In this document: positions 33,596 to 45,550 of the stretch, piece after piece
How positions within the stretch are numbered: position 1 is the stretch's first letter
Layout: every line of letters starts with the position of its first letter
NCBI RefSeq assembly: GCF_023898315.1
Contig: NC_064617.1
Coordinates: 719,188,702-719,252,701 of the forward strand
Direction of reading: 5' to 3'
DNA length: 64,000 nt
Origin: Schistocerca nitens
Lineage: Eukaryota; Arthropoda; Insecta; Orthoptera; Acrididae
Position numbers and translations under genes: made by a program
Notes under the pieces: model-generated
The model's database searches: none
Seen by the model: only the letters and a program-made list of their open reading frames with translations
What the model was told of the DNA's origin: nothing

Positions 33596-35149
33596 ATGGC
33601 CAGGTTATTTCCCAGGAAAAGTACCCTCCGCTTTGAATTTGAAAAGTCAACCCGTCACGTACAACCAACGTCACTGGAAATTCATGATTGGATAGTGGAC
33701 GTTATTGGTATCAATTCTGATCAGGTGCACACTGCGTATTACGACATGGAGCAGTATTGTTTTTTTGTCAAATTACTGAACCCTGTGTTGCTGGATAAGA
33801 TACTCATGAAGCATGGCGGGCGAGTTGAGTTCCGACATCGGGATAACTCTGTAAGTACCGTTACCGTTACTAATGCCGATGTAGAATATAAAAATGTACG
33901 TATTTTTAATCTGCCCCCGGAAGTTGAAAATTGTTATTTGAAAGATGTGCTAAGCAAGTATGGGGATGTCAAACAGATTCGTAATGAACGCTGGTCTAGC
34001 CAGCATCGCCTGCAGTGTTTCAGTGGTGTTCGGTCAGTAGATATGCATGTGAAGGTCAATATTCCTTCCCATATTATGGTTTGCGAATACAGGGTTCAAG
34101 TTACGTACTCTGGTCAAACTTTGACGTGTCACATCTGCAATGAGAGTGGCCACATGCGTCAAGATTGTCCCAAACGGGTTTTCGTCTTAAAAAATTCCTT
34201 ACAGCAACGGAAACGGTTAACGCTCGCGGAGATTATTACCGATAATCAAGCGGCAGAAAGTGCTACAGCCGGTGGTGCATCTGCGTTGCATGAACCGGAA
34301 GTCATGCGCATTGAGGAATTTCCAACCCTGCCTCGGAAAAGTACGGACGAACCGACACTTGCGACCGGAGACACTGCTACCAACAAACGGCGTAGGACTT
34401 GTGACGGTAGTAGTTCTGAGGACGAAGCCCACAGTACACCAGAATCAAAGAGACAAGACTCGCAGGAACGTAGATCTGATACTAAGTTCTTAAAAGGTCC
34501 CGTTCTAGTAGACGATTTTTCCTCTGGCATGTCACATAGTGACATTTCAGCTGCTGACGCGGCGTCGCAGGGGACGGATGGTCGGCCCTCCGACCAACCA
34601 CAGCACCAGGTTCCGGTGGACCGACCGACATATGAACAGCAGGTCGCTGCAGGGGCTCACCACGGCGTAGACAGTTGTGATAGTAAACAGACCACACCTT
34701 TGGATGAGGATGCCGGACAGCCAACGGCGGCGGCTCGCGACACGGCAACACAACAGGAATGTTGTCATAACACGGAACGCGAACATAAACAGCAGTCGGT
34801 GTCGGAAACTGTCAACAAACCACTTCATGTGGAGTTTGATGACAAACGTGTTGATAGCGAAAGTACTTCCGCAGCTGGTTTGCCGCCGGAGGACACGCCG
34901 CGAGTGATTCCGGCCGTAGTGTCGGGACCGTCGTCGGCCGTTGACATTCCCCACGACCCGCCCACGCCGCCGTCTGCCGAGATGGCTCATAGTGGGCGCC
35001 GCAGGAACAGAATCCAACCAAATGTGAACGTTGTCCGAAAGAAAACTAAGAATAAAGATGCCGGGGGCAAACACAACGAGCATGACTTGGCTTTACAACC
35101 GGATACACAAATGGAATGGCATGACGATCCGACCGTTGGCGATGATTAA
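33596..35149 (+). CDS. LINE B1 ORF1 protein (517 aa)
   Basis: RNA-binding ORF1 protein. ATG start, open throughout. Residues about 98-172 form an RRM-like region (VRIFNLPPEVENCYLKDVL, then YGDVKQI); the CCHC knuckle is CHICNESGHMRQDC at residues 178-191. The C-terminal 300 residues are low-complexity, rich in Ser, Thr, Gln, Asp and His, with basic patches (NKRRRTC; RKKTKNK), and probably disordered. ORF2 begins with an ATG 30 bp after its stop. Likely expressible although its partner ORF2 is broken. Confidence 0.9.
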   Translation: MARLFPRKSTLRFEFEKSTRHVQPTSLEIHDWIVDVIGINSDQVHTAYYDMEQYCFFVKLLNPVLLDKILMKHGGRVEFRHRDNSVSTVTVTNADVEYKNVRIFNLPPEVENCYLKDVLSKYGDVKQIRNERWSSQHRLQCFSGVRSVDMHVKVNIPSHIMVCEYRVQVTYSGQTLTCHICNESGHMRQDCPKRVFVLKNSLQQRKRLTLAEIITDNQAAESATAGGASALHEPEVMRIEEFPTLPRKSTDEPTLATGDTATNKRRRTCDGSSSEDEAHSTPESKRQDSQERRSDTKFLKGPVLVDDFSSGMSHSDISAADAASQGTDGRPSDQPQHQVPVDRPTYEQQVAAGAHHGVDSCDSKQTTPLDEDAGQPTAAARDTATQQECCHNTEREHKQQSVSETVNKPLHVEFDDKRVDSESTSAAGLPPEDTPRVIPAVVSGPSSAVDIPHDPPTPPSAEMAHSGRRRNRIQPNVNVVRKKTKNKDAGGKHNEHDLALQPDTQMEWHDDPTVGDD

Positions 35150-35178
35150 TTCATCCCCCTTCCTGCATAGGTCTCAGT

Positions 35179-38100
35179 ATGTCACAGGCTTATAAAATAA
35201 CAACGTTAAATGTTAACGAGATCCGATCCGACGTCAAGGTACGTGCTCTACAACAATATCTTTACGAGTCGGATACAGACGTCGCCCTTTTACAAGAGGT
35301 GGCCTTGCAGCAAGTCAACCTTACCGGTTTTGTTGCAATAATCAATTCTTCCCCGGAAACGAACGTGGGGACTGCCGTCTTAATTAGGGAAGGTATTCCA
35401 GTTGCCAACATTGAAAGATTAGAATCCGGTCGAGGACTGAGTGTCAATATTTTTGGCGTTACTGTTTATTAATTTGTACGCGCCTTCCGGGAGTACTCGT
35501 AGAGCTGACAGAGCACGCTTTTATAAGGAAGATATCATTTATTTACTGCGGAACAATCCTACGCAGCTGATCATTGGAGGTGATTTTAATTGTGTATTGT
35601 CCAGAAAAGATCAGACACCGAATTTTAATTATTCACCTGATTTAAACCGTCTTGTTTATGATCTTAAACTCAAGGACGCCTGGGAAGCTCGGTACCCTAC
35701 TTTAGTGAGGTACACACACATCGTTGGAAACTCCTGTAGCAGGATCGACAGGATTTATGTGTCTGATAATTTAACAACTAACTTATTAAATGTCGAAACT
35801 ATTCCTACCAGCTTCTCAGACCACAGTGGCGTGGTTGCGTGTATCAACTTACAACAACAGCCCACGCGCTGGTTTAAAAATCAGTGGCATCTTAATCTTT
35901 CATTATTAACCGACTCAGATCTGGAGGAGGCCGTAAGGCGTGCTTGGGACCAGTGCCTCCGCACTATTCATGCCTTCCCTAGCATTATAGCATGGTGGAC
36001 CTATAAAGCGAAGCCCAAACTGCGCAGGGTTCTTATGTCCTTTGGTATTGAACGGGCTACTGGAATTCGCAGGACAATGGAATTTTATTACTCCGTATTA
36101 AGAGATTTGTATGACAGAGCGGATGCCACGGCTACTAGAATAGGGGAAATTCAGAGAATCAAAGCTAAATTATTCAGTCTGAAACGGGAGCAGTTAGAAG
36201 GACTAAAGGTTCGATCCAAAGTTAAATCAGTACGCGCAGACGAAATGGTGGCCTTGTATCACCTTGTCAAGCACGCGCAGAATAGAAGGAGGGCTTTCAT
36301 TGATGAACTTAAACTCGAAGATGGCACGACGGTCACAAATCAACGCGATATCGTCAGAGAACTTTACAGCTACTTTGTCAGGACTTATACTTCAAACGCT
36401 CCCCATGCAGACAGCGCTTCTCAACTCCTTGAAGTTCTTTCTTCGAGGATAACTGCAGACGAAAGTGACAGTCTTTCTTCGGGTTTCAGTCACGAAGACG
36501 TTTTCGACATCATCTGCAGTTCCCCTACTAACAAGTCCCCTGGGCCTGACGGTCTTCCCATTGAATTTTATAAAAAGTTCTGGCACATACTAGGAGAGAA
36601 GATCACAGACATGGTGAACGAGGTCTTGCAGGGGCAGTCTGTTCCTGGAGAGTTTAAGGAATGTAAAATTGTTCTCCTCCCTAAAGACCAGAGGTGGAAA
36701 ATCTGTAACCAATCTTCGGCCGATATCACTACTGAATTCCGATTACAAGATTGTAGCCCGTGCAGTTAAGATGAGGCTTCTGCCGCTCACTTCCAACCTA
36801 CTTTGCAAACAGCAAACATGTGCTTTTCGGCGGAGTATCCTGCAAACGGTCGCCTTTTATAGGGATATTATTGCGCTAGCTGAAGCCAGCAACGTAAGAT
36901 GTGGTCTGCTCTTTCTGGATTTTTTTAAGGCATTTGATCTTGTCAATCACACGTACCTACTAGAGACACTGCGGCGCTTGGGCTTCTTACCGTCCGCGAT
37001 CGCAATGATAAAGAATGTGGCCATCGGAATCACTGCAAAAATTTCAGTAAATTCGCAACTCACGCAACGGCTCCTAATCGACAGAGGTGTCCCTCAGGGC
37101 AGCCCGTTGTCGATGTTGCTGTTCGTCATTTCGCTCGAGCCGCTCCTCACGCACCTGCAGGCGCAGCTTAGTGGTTTAACGATCTCAGGAGTGAAGTCCG
37201 TAACAGGAGCCTATGCGGATGATGTTGGGATTGTTATCAGAGATGAGTCTGACGTCACTGAGCTTGAAGCTGTCCTCAAGACCTACTGTCAGGCGTCTGG
37301 AGCACACATAAATGAACAGAAAAGCAAGTTTTTAAATCTGCGAGGCCTTGATCGTCTTCCAATTTCATGTGCCACACACGTCAGTGAACTTAAAGCTCTA
37401 GGGATAGTGTTGAAGGCGTCAACATTAAACATGACGGCAGCGAACTGGAGGGATGTGGCTCACAAAATCAACGGTGCAGTAATTGATAACTACCACAGAA
37501 GTCTGAACCAATTTGACAGAATTACATTGATTAATACGTGTGTTTTATCTAAGGCCTTCTACACGGCGCAGGTTCTTCCTCTTCCTGCAGGAGTGGCTCA
37601 AAATATCATGTCAAAAGTTACGAAATTTCTATGGAAAGGCGAGATCTTTCGTGTATCTGCACGAACAGCAGCGCTACACCCTACGCATGGAGGGATGGGA
37701 TTGGTTGACATACGGAGCAAAGCACTGGCTCTGTACGTGTCACGTACGGCGGAAATCATACAGAAGGAACCTCATGGTCTTACGGCACAATTATTTCATG
37801 CTGTCCGGCCACACAGTCTTGAACCTCCGCTGAATGTTCAACCTATTTGTTACCGGCTTAAGCATATCAGAGAGTATTATTTCGAGTATAGCTACCTTAG
37901 TCACCAGTTACGGCAAACTCAGTCTTTAACGGCAAAAGCCATTTTGGCGGAAGGGAGGGAACACGAAAGCCAGAATCCGATTGTTAACAAATATAGTGGA
38001 GTAAAATGGGATACAGTATGGCGAAACGTTGGTTCCACTGTTTTGAGCTCGGATGCTCGTACTGCGTGGTACAAAGCAGTCAATAATATAATAAGTACCA

Positions 38101-38504
38101 ATGAGCGACTCCACCGGATAGGACTGAGTGCTACCGACCTCTGTCTTCACTGCGACCTCCTAGATACCGTGCTGCACAGGTGCACCTGTGGGGAACGTCT
38201 CCACAACTGGAACTGGATTCAGCAACAAGTCGCACTTATCACTCGCAGTGTTCCCGGCAATGTCCAGGCGATGATGATCTATCGACCTGATTTTAAGTTT
38301 TACCCACAGACGAAAAATAACGCTGTGAGCTGGTTACTGGGTAATTATTCTAGTTATATCTTTAACAAACTTGGCGATGATGATCCTGTCCAATTCAAAA
38401 TGCATATGGCAATCGAATTTCACAAAACACTTCAATACAAGAATCATGGCAAGAACTTTGGAAATATGCTTAAAATTGTCTTCGAGAAAATGGGAATAGG
38501 GTAG
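35179..38504 (+). pseudogene. LINE B1 ORF2: endonuclease/RT with two frameshifts
   Basis: Starts at ATG 35179 with the endonuclease motif TLNVNEIRS. Frame is lost near 35460 (just before the INLYAPSG block) and again near 36690 (in the segment before LRPISLLNSDYK). Otherwise complete: LLQEV, GGDFN, SRIDRIYVS, FSDHSG, then NKSPGPDGLPIEFYKKFW, LFLDFFKAFD, RGVPQGSPLSM, AYADD and a C-terminal CLHCDLLDTVLHRCTC. Each frameshift appears to be a small indel, so the damage is slight and recent-looking. Confidence 0.9.
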
Positions 38505-38670
38505 TGTACCGGGTATGTGGGGGTTAATTGGGACACGGAGCACCTATAGTGCCGCGAAGAGGCCCCACTGCTTCTGCGCCGTGTCCTGACTTCAGCCACT
38601 GCGCCTCGGTACCTCCCTCCAACGGTGAACATGGATCAGCGGAATACAAAATCGAAAAAAAAAAAAAAAA

Positions 38671-38728
38671 TGGATAAGGCGTCGGACTTCGGAACCGAAG
38701 ATTGCAGGTTCGAATCCTGTCACGGTCG
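38671..38728 (+). pseudogene. tRNA-Arg(TCG) 3' part transduced in B1 tail
   Basis: Begins in the D-loop (TGGATAAGGCG) directly after poly(A) and runs to the 3' end of the gene (ACGGTCG). Anticodon loop CTTCGGA gives TCG; the anticodon stem has one mismatch (TCGGA/ACCGA). T-arm GCAGG TTCGAAT CCTGT is intact. The 5' third is missing, so the internal promoter is incomplete. It marks where the parent copy of B1 was probably inserted. Confidence 0.88.
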
Positions 38729-38809
38729 AGTTTTTCCAGTTCTGCAAAAGATGCATGCTGTTTTACTGTGTTGTTTGAGTACTAAAAAAAAAAAAAAAAA
38801 AAAAAAAAA

Positions 38810-38877
38810 GTGGTTAAGGCGTCTGACTCGAAATCAGATTCCCTCTGGGAGCGTAGGTTCGAATCCTACCGGCTGCG
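38810..38877 (+). pseudogene. tRNA-Ser(CGA), 3' piece right of element B1
   Basis: Starts at GTGGTTAAGGCG in the D-arm, repeats the anticodon arm (38810-38843 is the duplicated segment) and completes the variable arm, T-arm and acceptor to CGGCTGCG, followed by the usual TGTGATTTTGCG flank. Confidence 0.95.
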
Positions 38878-39410
38878 TGTGATTTTGCGTAAAAACGAGC
38901 AGAAATTTTCGCACACATGTGACATGCGTGGGTGAAAGCGGATCCAAACCAGTGACACCATTCTCAACAAGACGGAAATTTATGTTTCAGAATACTGTTT
39001 CGCGACGGCCGCTGTCTGTTGCGGCTCTCGGTTCACCTCGCACGGACGCTAGTACTTGCAGAAATCAGTCGCAGGCCCACGAACGCGCCCCCGTCATTTT
39101 GTCGCGCCGTCGCCGTGTTCGTGACTACGCAGATGTGCTTCAAAGTGTTGGACAGAGCGAGCATTCATTTCTTTTTAAGAATCGCAATTAAATTCATTCG
39201 AGTGTGGCAAAAGCAGTGGTGCAGCGTTTTCCTTTCTTAAGATCTCGCAGCTGCTTGCAAGTATGTCCATCGTTTAAGACGACAGAAAAGTAGCGTCAGC
39301 GGTGCGTCAGTGGGCAGTCGGTGAAGTCGCCATTGGAGCCGTAAGCCAGCAATTACGACACGCGAATCACTCAAACACCATTCAGCATGTACCACAATGC
39401 TCGGCCGAGG

Positions 39411-39483
39411 GACCGGGTAGCTCAGCCGGTAGAGCGCTAGACTTTCAACCAAAGGGTCCCGGGTTCAAACCCCCGTCCAGGCC
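39411..39483 (+). tRNA. Degenerate tRNA-Lys-like gene, anticodon TTC
   Basis: Same sequence as the copy at 26823, including the mismatched acceptor and anticodon stems. Lies 131 bp upstream of the Ser(AGA) piece that receives A2. Identity between copies reflects array homogenisation rather than proof of function. Confidence 0.6.
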
Positions 39484-39614
39484 AAAATTGATACACTGTC
39501 GTAACGGCTAATGTGCTGGCAACGGAAGCACTACAGAAACGAGTGAGGCCATGTCGTGTTCTTACGTCAGATTGCTTGAAAAGTTGCACTTGCCGAGAGA
39601 CGCTTCTGCGACCG

Positions 39615-39634
39615 GCAGTCGTGGCCGAGTGGTT
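39615..39634 (+). pseudogene. tRNA-Ser(AGA), 5' piece left of element A2
   Basis: First 20 nt of the gene ending GAGTGGTT, then A2 begins GCGGCGAGCGG, the same junction as A1 and A3. The 3' remnant is only GTCCTACCGACCGCG at 45740-45754. Confidence 0.92.
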
Positions 39635-39775
39635 GCGGCGAGCGGACGTGTGTTAGGCTCGTGCCTGCTGCTACCTTCGTGTGCTGCAGGCGGTGTCTTC
39701 GTCGCGTGTTTGGTGCTGCGCCTCGCAGCGTTCTCTCTTCTCTACTAGTTCCTGTAAGTTTATTGACGCATTATT

Positions 39776-41195
39776 ATGAACCGTGCTAACTCCGTACAGT
39801 GTGTTTTTGATAGGAACGCGGCTAGACCGTCGCCTTTTGATGTACACGAATGGGTATTTTCCGAATTGCGTATTCCCGAATCTGATTTGGTCGGCATCCA
39901 GCTTGATTTTATTCAAAACTCTGTCTTTTTGAAACTTCCGAACGAGGATTTTGTCGATAAGCTAGTTACCGAAAGTGGTGGCGTTAAGAAATTCAAGCAC
40001 GTGGACGGTGCTTTGTCTGACGTGTTGATACTGCCGGCAGGCTTCGGCATTCGAAGTGTGAAGGTTTATAATGTTCCTTTTGAGTGCCCAAATGAGGCCA
40101 TTGCTCGTAAACTTGGCGAATTTGGCACCGTTCTTAGTGTGGAGAATGATGTGTGGCCTGCAGGTTTTAGGTATCGGGTTCTGAGTGGTGTTCGGACAGT
40201 ACGTGTAGATTTAAAGAAACATATCCCGTCGTATCTGATCATTGCTGGCACGCGAGTTTTCCTCAGCTATAGTGGGCAGCCGCAGACGTGTTCTGTGTGT
40301 GGCAAAACAGATCATTTACGACAAACCTGCACTTTACGCAGGCCGGCGCAGCTACCGCGCGAAGCTGTTGTCAACACCACGTATGCAGGCGCGTTGGTTG
40401 GACCCCCCTCGCTCGCCCCGACCGACCGACAGGCTTCCGCCGCTCCTGCGGCTGTGGCTCCTGTGTCCGATATTGTGACAGCCGACAGTTGTCGTGCCCC
40501 CGGTTGTGTCGGAACAAAGTTTACCTGCCGAACGCACCCCTCGCGAAGTCAGTATCGCTGATTTGTCAGCCGTCAGTGTTCCGGACGTGCCTGTTAGGGA
40601 GTCTTCTGAAATGTTGGTCGAGTCCCCTCCTGTGTCCGATAATGTGACTCTGCCGACAGTTGTCGTGCCCCCGGTTGTGTCGGAACAAAGTTTCTCTACC
40701 GAACAGACCCCTCGCGAAGTCAGTCTTGCTGATTTGTCAGCTGTCAGTGTCCCGCCCGTGCCTGTTGGGGAGTCTTCTGAAATGTTGGTCGAGTCGCCCC
40801 GGCCGATTACCGTCCCCGCCCCACCGACAGACAAGCGGAAATTGCCGACACAAGCCGGCCTGTCCACTTCTGGTGAGGCGGATGCTAGCAGCGCTGAAAG
40901 CGAGGTGTCTCAAGTTTCCACCCAGTCCGCCCCTACCGATTCCAAACCGAAGCGTAGGCGGTCTAAGAAACGTTCGAAAACGGCGCCCACTGAGGGCGAC
41001 GGCGTTTCCTTCGAACAGGCAGTTGAGGGATTAACGGACTCCTTGGTCCAAGAGCGTCGCGACGCACCTTTCGTGCACGGTCCGCCTATGTCGGTGCCCC
41101 CCGCCCCCGCTTCCCGGGCCGTCCCGGACGCCGTACCTTCTCCTGCGGACACCATGCAGTGGTCTGAGGATGTGGAGGAAGATCATTTCTTCTAG
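39776..41195 (+). pseudogene. LINE A2 ORF1 protein, frameshifted
   Basis: Starts at ATG 39776 (MNRANSVQCVFDRN). Has the RRM-like segment and the CSVCGKTDHLRQTC knuckle. Near 40480 it reads GTGACAGCC where A3 has GTGACTCAGCC, a 2-nt deletion that shifts the frame; the correct frame resumes from about 40494 to the stop at 41195. The 57-residue unit is present twice, as in A3. Confidence 0.9.
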
Positions 41196-41205
41196 TTCCG
41201 CTTAA

Positions 41206-44200
41206 GTTACAGAGTCCATCCTGACGCGTGCATTCCACCAGTTACGCGTCCTCACACTTAATGTTAATCAAATCCGCAGTGTCCGTAAAATTGACGCTCT
41301 TTTATATTTTTTGCAATCTGCTCGTTGTGATGTGGTTTTCCTTCAAGAACTTACAGCTGACGTTGTCCCGCACCTTACTGCCTATAATGTTATTCTTAAT
41401 ATTGATCCGGAAACGACCATTGGTACGGCTATTTTAATCACGCCCGGTTTAGAGTATAAACACGTAGAAATTTTACCAAATGGACGAGGGTTGGCATGTG
41501 TCATCTGCGACATATTTTTTGTTAACGTGTACGCCCCCTCTGGAACTCACAACAAACGTCTGAGGGATACTTTTTTCAATCATGATTTATGTCAGTTCTT
41601 CCATCGAAACCACCGACGGATCATCTTAGGCGGTGATTTTAATTGTGTCTTGCGTGTTGCCGACCAGGAACCGACGGCACATAAGTGTCTAGTACTGCAA
41701 ACTTTAGTTGACACTTTTAAACTTGAGGACACGTGGCTTCGTTTTACTCCGACTGCTACAGGTTTTACTTATTTTTATCCTACTGGGCATAGTAGGTTGG
41801 ATAGAATTTATGTCTCGTCGGACCTTACTGCACAAATCTTGCAGGCCGAAGTTGCCCCCGTCGTTTTTTCGGATCATTGTGGTTATTTGTGTGCTTTTAA
41901 TGTCCCGTCTGTTCGCCCGGACCGTACGCGATCCTATTGGAAATTCAATGTTAGTGTTTTGGATGACGTCAGTCTTGTCGAACAGGTACATTTGTTGTGG
42001 CGCCAACTTCTTCAGAGCCGCCCACAGGCGTGTTCTACTGTCGCATGGTGGCTCCGTCACGCTAAACCGGCTCTTCGTAATTTGCTCATAAATTACTGTC
42101 GTGACAAGGCCCATTGGGACATGATGACGGTCAATTTTTATCGCGATTGTTTACAGGATTTAATTACTCGTGTTACCGACCGCCCTGACCTCCTTCCCAT
42201 GTTACGGAAAATTAAAACGCAGATTTTAAACCATCTGCATCGGAAGGCGCAGGGCTCTGTTGTCCGTAGCAGGCCTTTCGATCCCTCTTTGGAAGAACCA
42301 CTATCATTGTATCATTTACGACGAGCCCGACTGCGGCGTGAAAAACTTTTATTCACGGACTGGATAACGCGTGACGGTCTTAGAACTTCGGATCGTCGGG
42401 TGATTAAGGACGAAATTTACGATCACTACTCTAAACTCTTTCAATCTCAACCTTTGCATGACGCCTCCTTGCAGATGTTTTTACACGACCTGCCTTCAGT
42501 TTTAACGCGTCAGGATAGACTTCTTTTAAATGAGCGTTTTACAGCTGATGATGTTTCTGCCGCCGTTAAGGCTAGCCCGAAGGGAAAGGCACCTGGCATT
42601 GACGGAATTCCTGTGGAATTTTATGTGAAATTTTCCGGTCTTTTAACTGATACTTTCGTTGCCATTGTTAATGAGATACATAATGGTCTTGATGTGCCGG
42701 AAGACTTTTTAGAGGGGCTCATCGTCCTCATCCCGAAGACCACTGGCATCCAAAGTGCGGTGACTTTACGGCCGATTACTCTATTAAACGCCGATTATAA
42801 AATCATAGCACGCTGCTTTTCACACCGTTTGCGGCCGGCGTTGAAGACCGTCATTAGTCCTTCTCAATCGTGTGCAGTACCTGGACGGAATATATTTGAT
42901 GCCGTCCTGGCGTATCGAGAATGTATCGCTTCTGCCTCGTCACGTCGTGGCGGCCGGGCTGCGATACTTTCCATTGATTTTCATTATGCATTCGATCGAA
43001 TTAGTCACGAATACTTGCGGCGGGTCATGTATAAGTTTGGATTTGGTTTAAAATTCACGCATGTGATATCTAACCTTCTGAAATCGGCCACTTCCCGAAT
43101 CCTTTTTCATGGCCAGGCCGGTGATGTCCTCAGGATGAACAGATCCGTCCGCCAAGGGTGCCCGCTTTCCATGGGCTTATTCGTTTTAGCGCTGGATCCT
43201 CTACTCCGTAAACTAACGAATGTTTGCCACGGTGTCCCGTTTGGTACGGGTTCGCTTGTCTGTCGGGCGTATGCGGATGACTTGGGAGTTTTTATCCAAA
43301 GTCCCGACGATATTGATTCGCTCCGTCTCATTCTTCACCAATTTGAATCGGCATCGGGTGCGGTTGTGAACCCCCGTAAGTCCATCTTGCTGCCGCTTAC
43401 TGCGACCATGAGGGCTGTCCGTCGTGATTGGTATACCGTCAAGTTACGACATAAGATTCTCGGGATCCAGATGACGGCAAATGTACAACAAATGGCAGTG
43501 TTAAACTGGCGCGCGGTCTTATATTCTGTTCGAGCGGCGACTCAGGCTGCCGCCAAACGAAATTTGTCTTTGCTGGATAGAGTTTCGGTTGTTAATACCC
43601 AAGGCCTGGTACCTGGCTCAAGTTTTGCCGGTGCCGAAGGAGATCGAACGGGCCATCAAGCATGCTGTTTCTTGGCTGGTCTGGCGAGGCGAAATCTTTA
43701 AGGTCGCCTACAATATTTGCACGCTCCCGCCGGACAGGGGCGGCATCGGTCTGGTTGATTTTCCTTCCAAGTGTGCTGCCCTTTTGCTCCACCGAACTAA
43801 CTGTGTAATAGCCCATGCGGGGCTTGGCCCCACGTCGGTACTCTTCGACCTTTACCGCCCTGCTTCTCTCCGCGCGCCTGTCTCTATCCAGGCTATCCCG
43901 TACAACTTGAATTTCGTTCGCCAGTACTTCCTCCACACTAGCTATCTGATAGGTGACGATCGGCGCAGGGGTAACGTCAGCGCGATCGCAGAGGCCCTCC
44001 GCGGAACTCCGCCGACTAACAAATGGGAGTTGAGGCTGCCGCAATACGATTGGCGGACGGTGTGGTCCAACATTTCCAGTAAATTGTTGACATCAGATGT
44101 TCGGGACACTTGGTATAAAGTTGTGAATCGCACCGTTGCCACGAATGCGAAACTCCACGCAATCAATCTCCTCCCGAGTGGCATCTGTGGGCGGTGCGCG

Positions 44201-44566
44201 GCTGAGGACACGATCGAACACCGTTTTGTGTGCCCCCAGTTTCACGAGGTATGGGCTGCCACCCGTGAGATGTTGGCGTTGATTAATAGGACTACCCCGA
44301 GTGCCATACAACCTTCGTATATCCTGGTTCCCGACTGGCGGCCGTATCCTGCCACCAAGAGAAACGCTACCGTGTGGATCGCCGCGCATGCAGCACATGC
44401 GATTTTCTCTCTCCGCCTCATGGATCGCTTGCAGTTTTTGACGTATCTTTGGGACTACTATGGACGGGAGCAACGAAATCCGCAGTGTGTTTCCAATTAT
44501 GCCCGATTTTTAGATGTCCCTCTACGGACCGCCTTTACCAAATTACATATTTCTCTCCTGCCATGA
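41206..44566 (+). pseudogene. LINE A2 ORF2: endonuclease/RT, frameshifted by 11-nt deletion
   Basis: Open from 41206 without an ATG, as in A1 and A3. Endonuclease motifs are intact (GGDFN, SRLDRIYVS, FSDH). The RT palm block reads DFHYAFD where A1 and A3 have DFHNAFD; AYADD is intact. At about 43600 the sequence ACCCAAGGCC lacks 11 nt present in A3, shifting the frame; the remaining C-terminal third continues in another frame to 44566, including the CCHC motif CGRCAAEDTIEH. Confidence 0.92.
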
Positions 44567-45474
44567 TTATGTACTTCCCATTCCACTGTTTCCTCTGGCG
44601 GAATGTGTGGAATGATATATTGTTCTAATTTTCTTGATGTATGACAGTTCATTTGTCTCACCGGCTCGACTTATCTTCCGCCATTTGGGCGGTTGTCCTT
44701 AGGATTGACATATTGGCTCTTCTCTCCTGGATTGACGCTTGTTCCCTAATTGCTGACCTTTACTTCATTTTTTGTGACTATTGCAGGACTGTCATTGACT
44801 TGTCCCTGAACTGTGAGACGGCGCTCAAAGATAATTAGGCGTTGAAACGGTTGCCTCTTGGGCACGGAAATCAAGCTTATCGAGAAGACGAAATATGTTT
44901 GTTGCTGCCGGAATTGCGTACACTTCCCCATTCCCGTGCGCCAGACATATTTGGCACGTTTAGTGTGGTTATTTGTTTGTGTTTTTCATTTCCATATTAT
45001 TTTGAGAGTCTCTATTTTTTGCCTTTCTATGGTAGCGGTGGGCCTCCGCTGCCTACTTGTGGTCATTGTCCTCCTAGAATGGTTTTTTATTTTGTGTTTC
45101 GCGTTCTCATTCTTCCTTCCTCACGTTCTTTCCACACCTTCAGAGGACGTTATTCTTTTTTCGCAACATCGTTTTGGACATGTTTCCGCTGGCCACGATG
45201 GATCTTTGTTCTCCTAAAGGAACTCCATAAAAAAAAAAATATATTAAATAAAAAAAAAAGAGCAATGCTCTGTTACACAATAATAAAGAGTACAACACAC
45301 CACTCTTTCCGTTATTCCACGTTTCTCGGGTTGGGACGGTGAGGGAGACACTGTGGCCAGGCCTCGGATTGTGACCCCTGCCCCCTTTGCCTCCACCGCC
45401 GCCCTGGCCTGATCTTGCAAGAAGGTATGTTTGGTTTAACAAAAAAAAAAAAAACACTAATAATTAAAAAAACA

Positions 45475-45550
45475 GAGTGGTTAAGGCGTAAAAAAAAAGA
45501 TTGGTTAAGGCGTAAAAAAAAAGAGTGGTTAAGGCATAAAAAAAAAAAAA
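45475..45550 (+). repeat. Iterated tRNA D-arm motif with poly(A), three units (A2 tail)
   Basis: GAGTGGTTAAGGCGT at 45475, GATTGGTTAAGGCGT at 45499 and GAGTGGTTAAGGCAT at 45523, each followed by 8-13 A. The 15-nt motif is the D-loop/A-box end of tRNA-Ser. It corresponds to the sequence just across the family's D-arm junction. Confidence 0.95.

Larger units (their letters stand above)
33403..38809 (+). mobile_element. tRNA-Ser-targeted LINE, family B, copy B1
   Basis: Inserted in tRNA-Ser(CGA) with a perfect 34-bp duplication. 5' UTR 193 bp, ORF1 33596-35149, ORF2 from 35179 to 38504 with two frameshifts. The element body ends with poly(A) at about 38655-38670. It is followed by the 3' part of a tRNA-Arg gene with about 50 bp of that gene's flank, then a second poly(A) (38784-38809) and the host tRNA. 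Because the duplication encloses the tRNA-Arg piece, that piece arrived with the element: a 3' transduction from an earlier site. Proteins are clearly diverged from families A and C but have the same organisation. Confidence 0.94.

Noticed and set aside
38919-39191. A 90-codon frame (starting MTCVGESGSKP) recurring in every array unit
   Set aside because: It recurs only because the spacer is tandemly repeated; it has no recognisable domain and overlaps other equally long frames.
39237-39452. A 71-codon minus-strand frame overlapping the Lys-like(TTC) gene in each unit
   Set aside because: Shadow of tRNA and spacer sequence; the conserved part is the tRNA itself.
45475-45550. CRISPR-like short regular repeats
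   Set aside because: The units are tRNA D-arm plus poly(A), few in number, with no unique spacers, in a eukaryotic setting.
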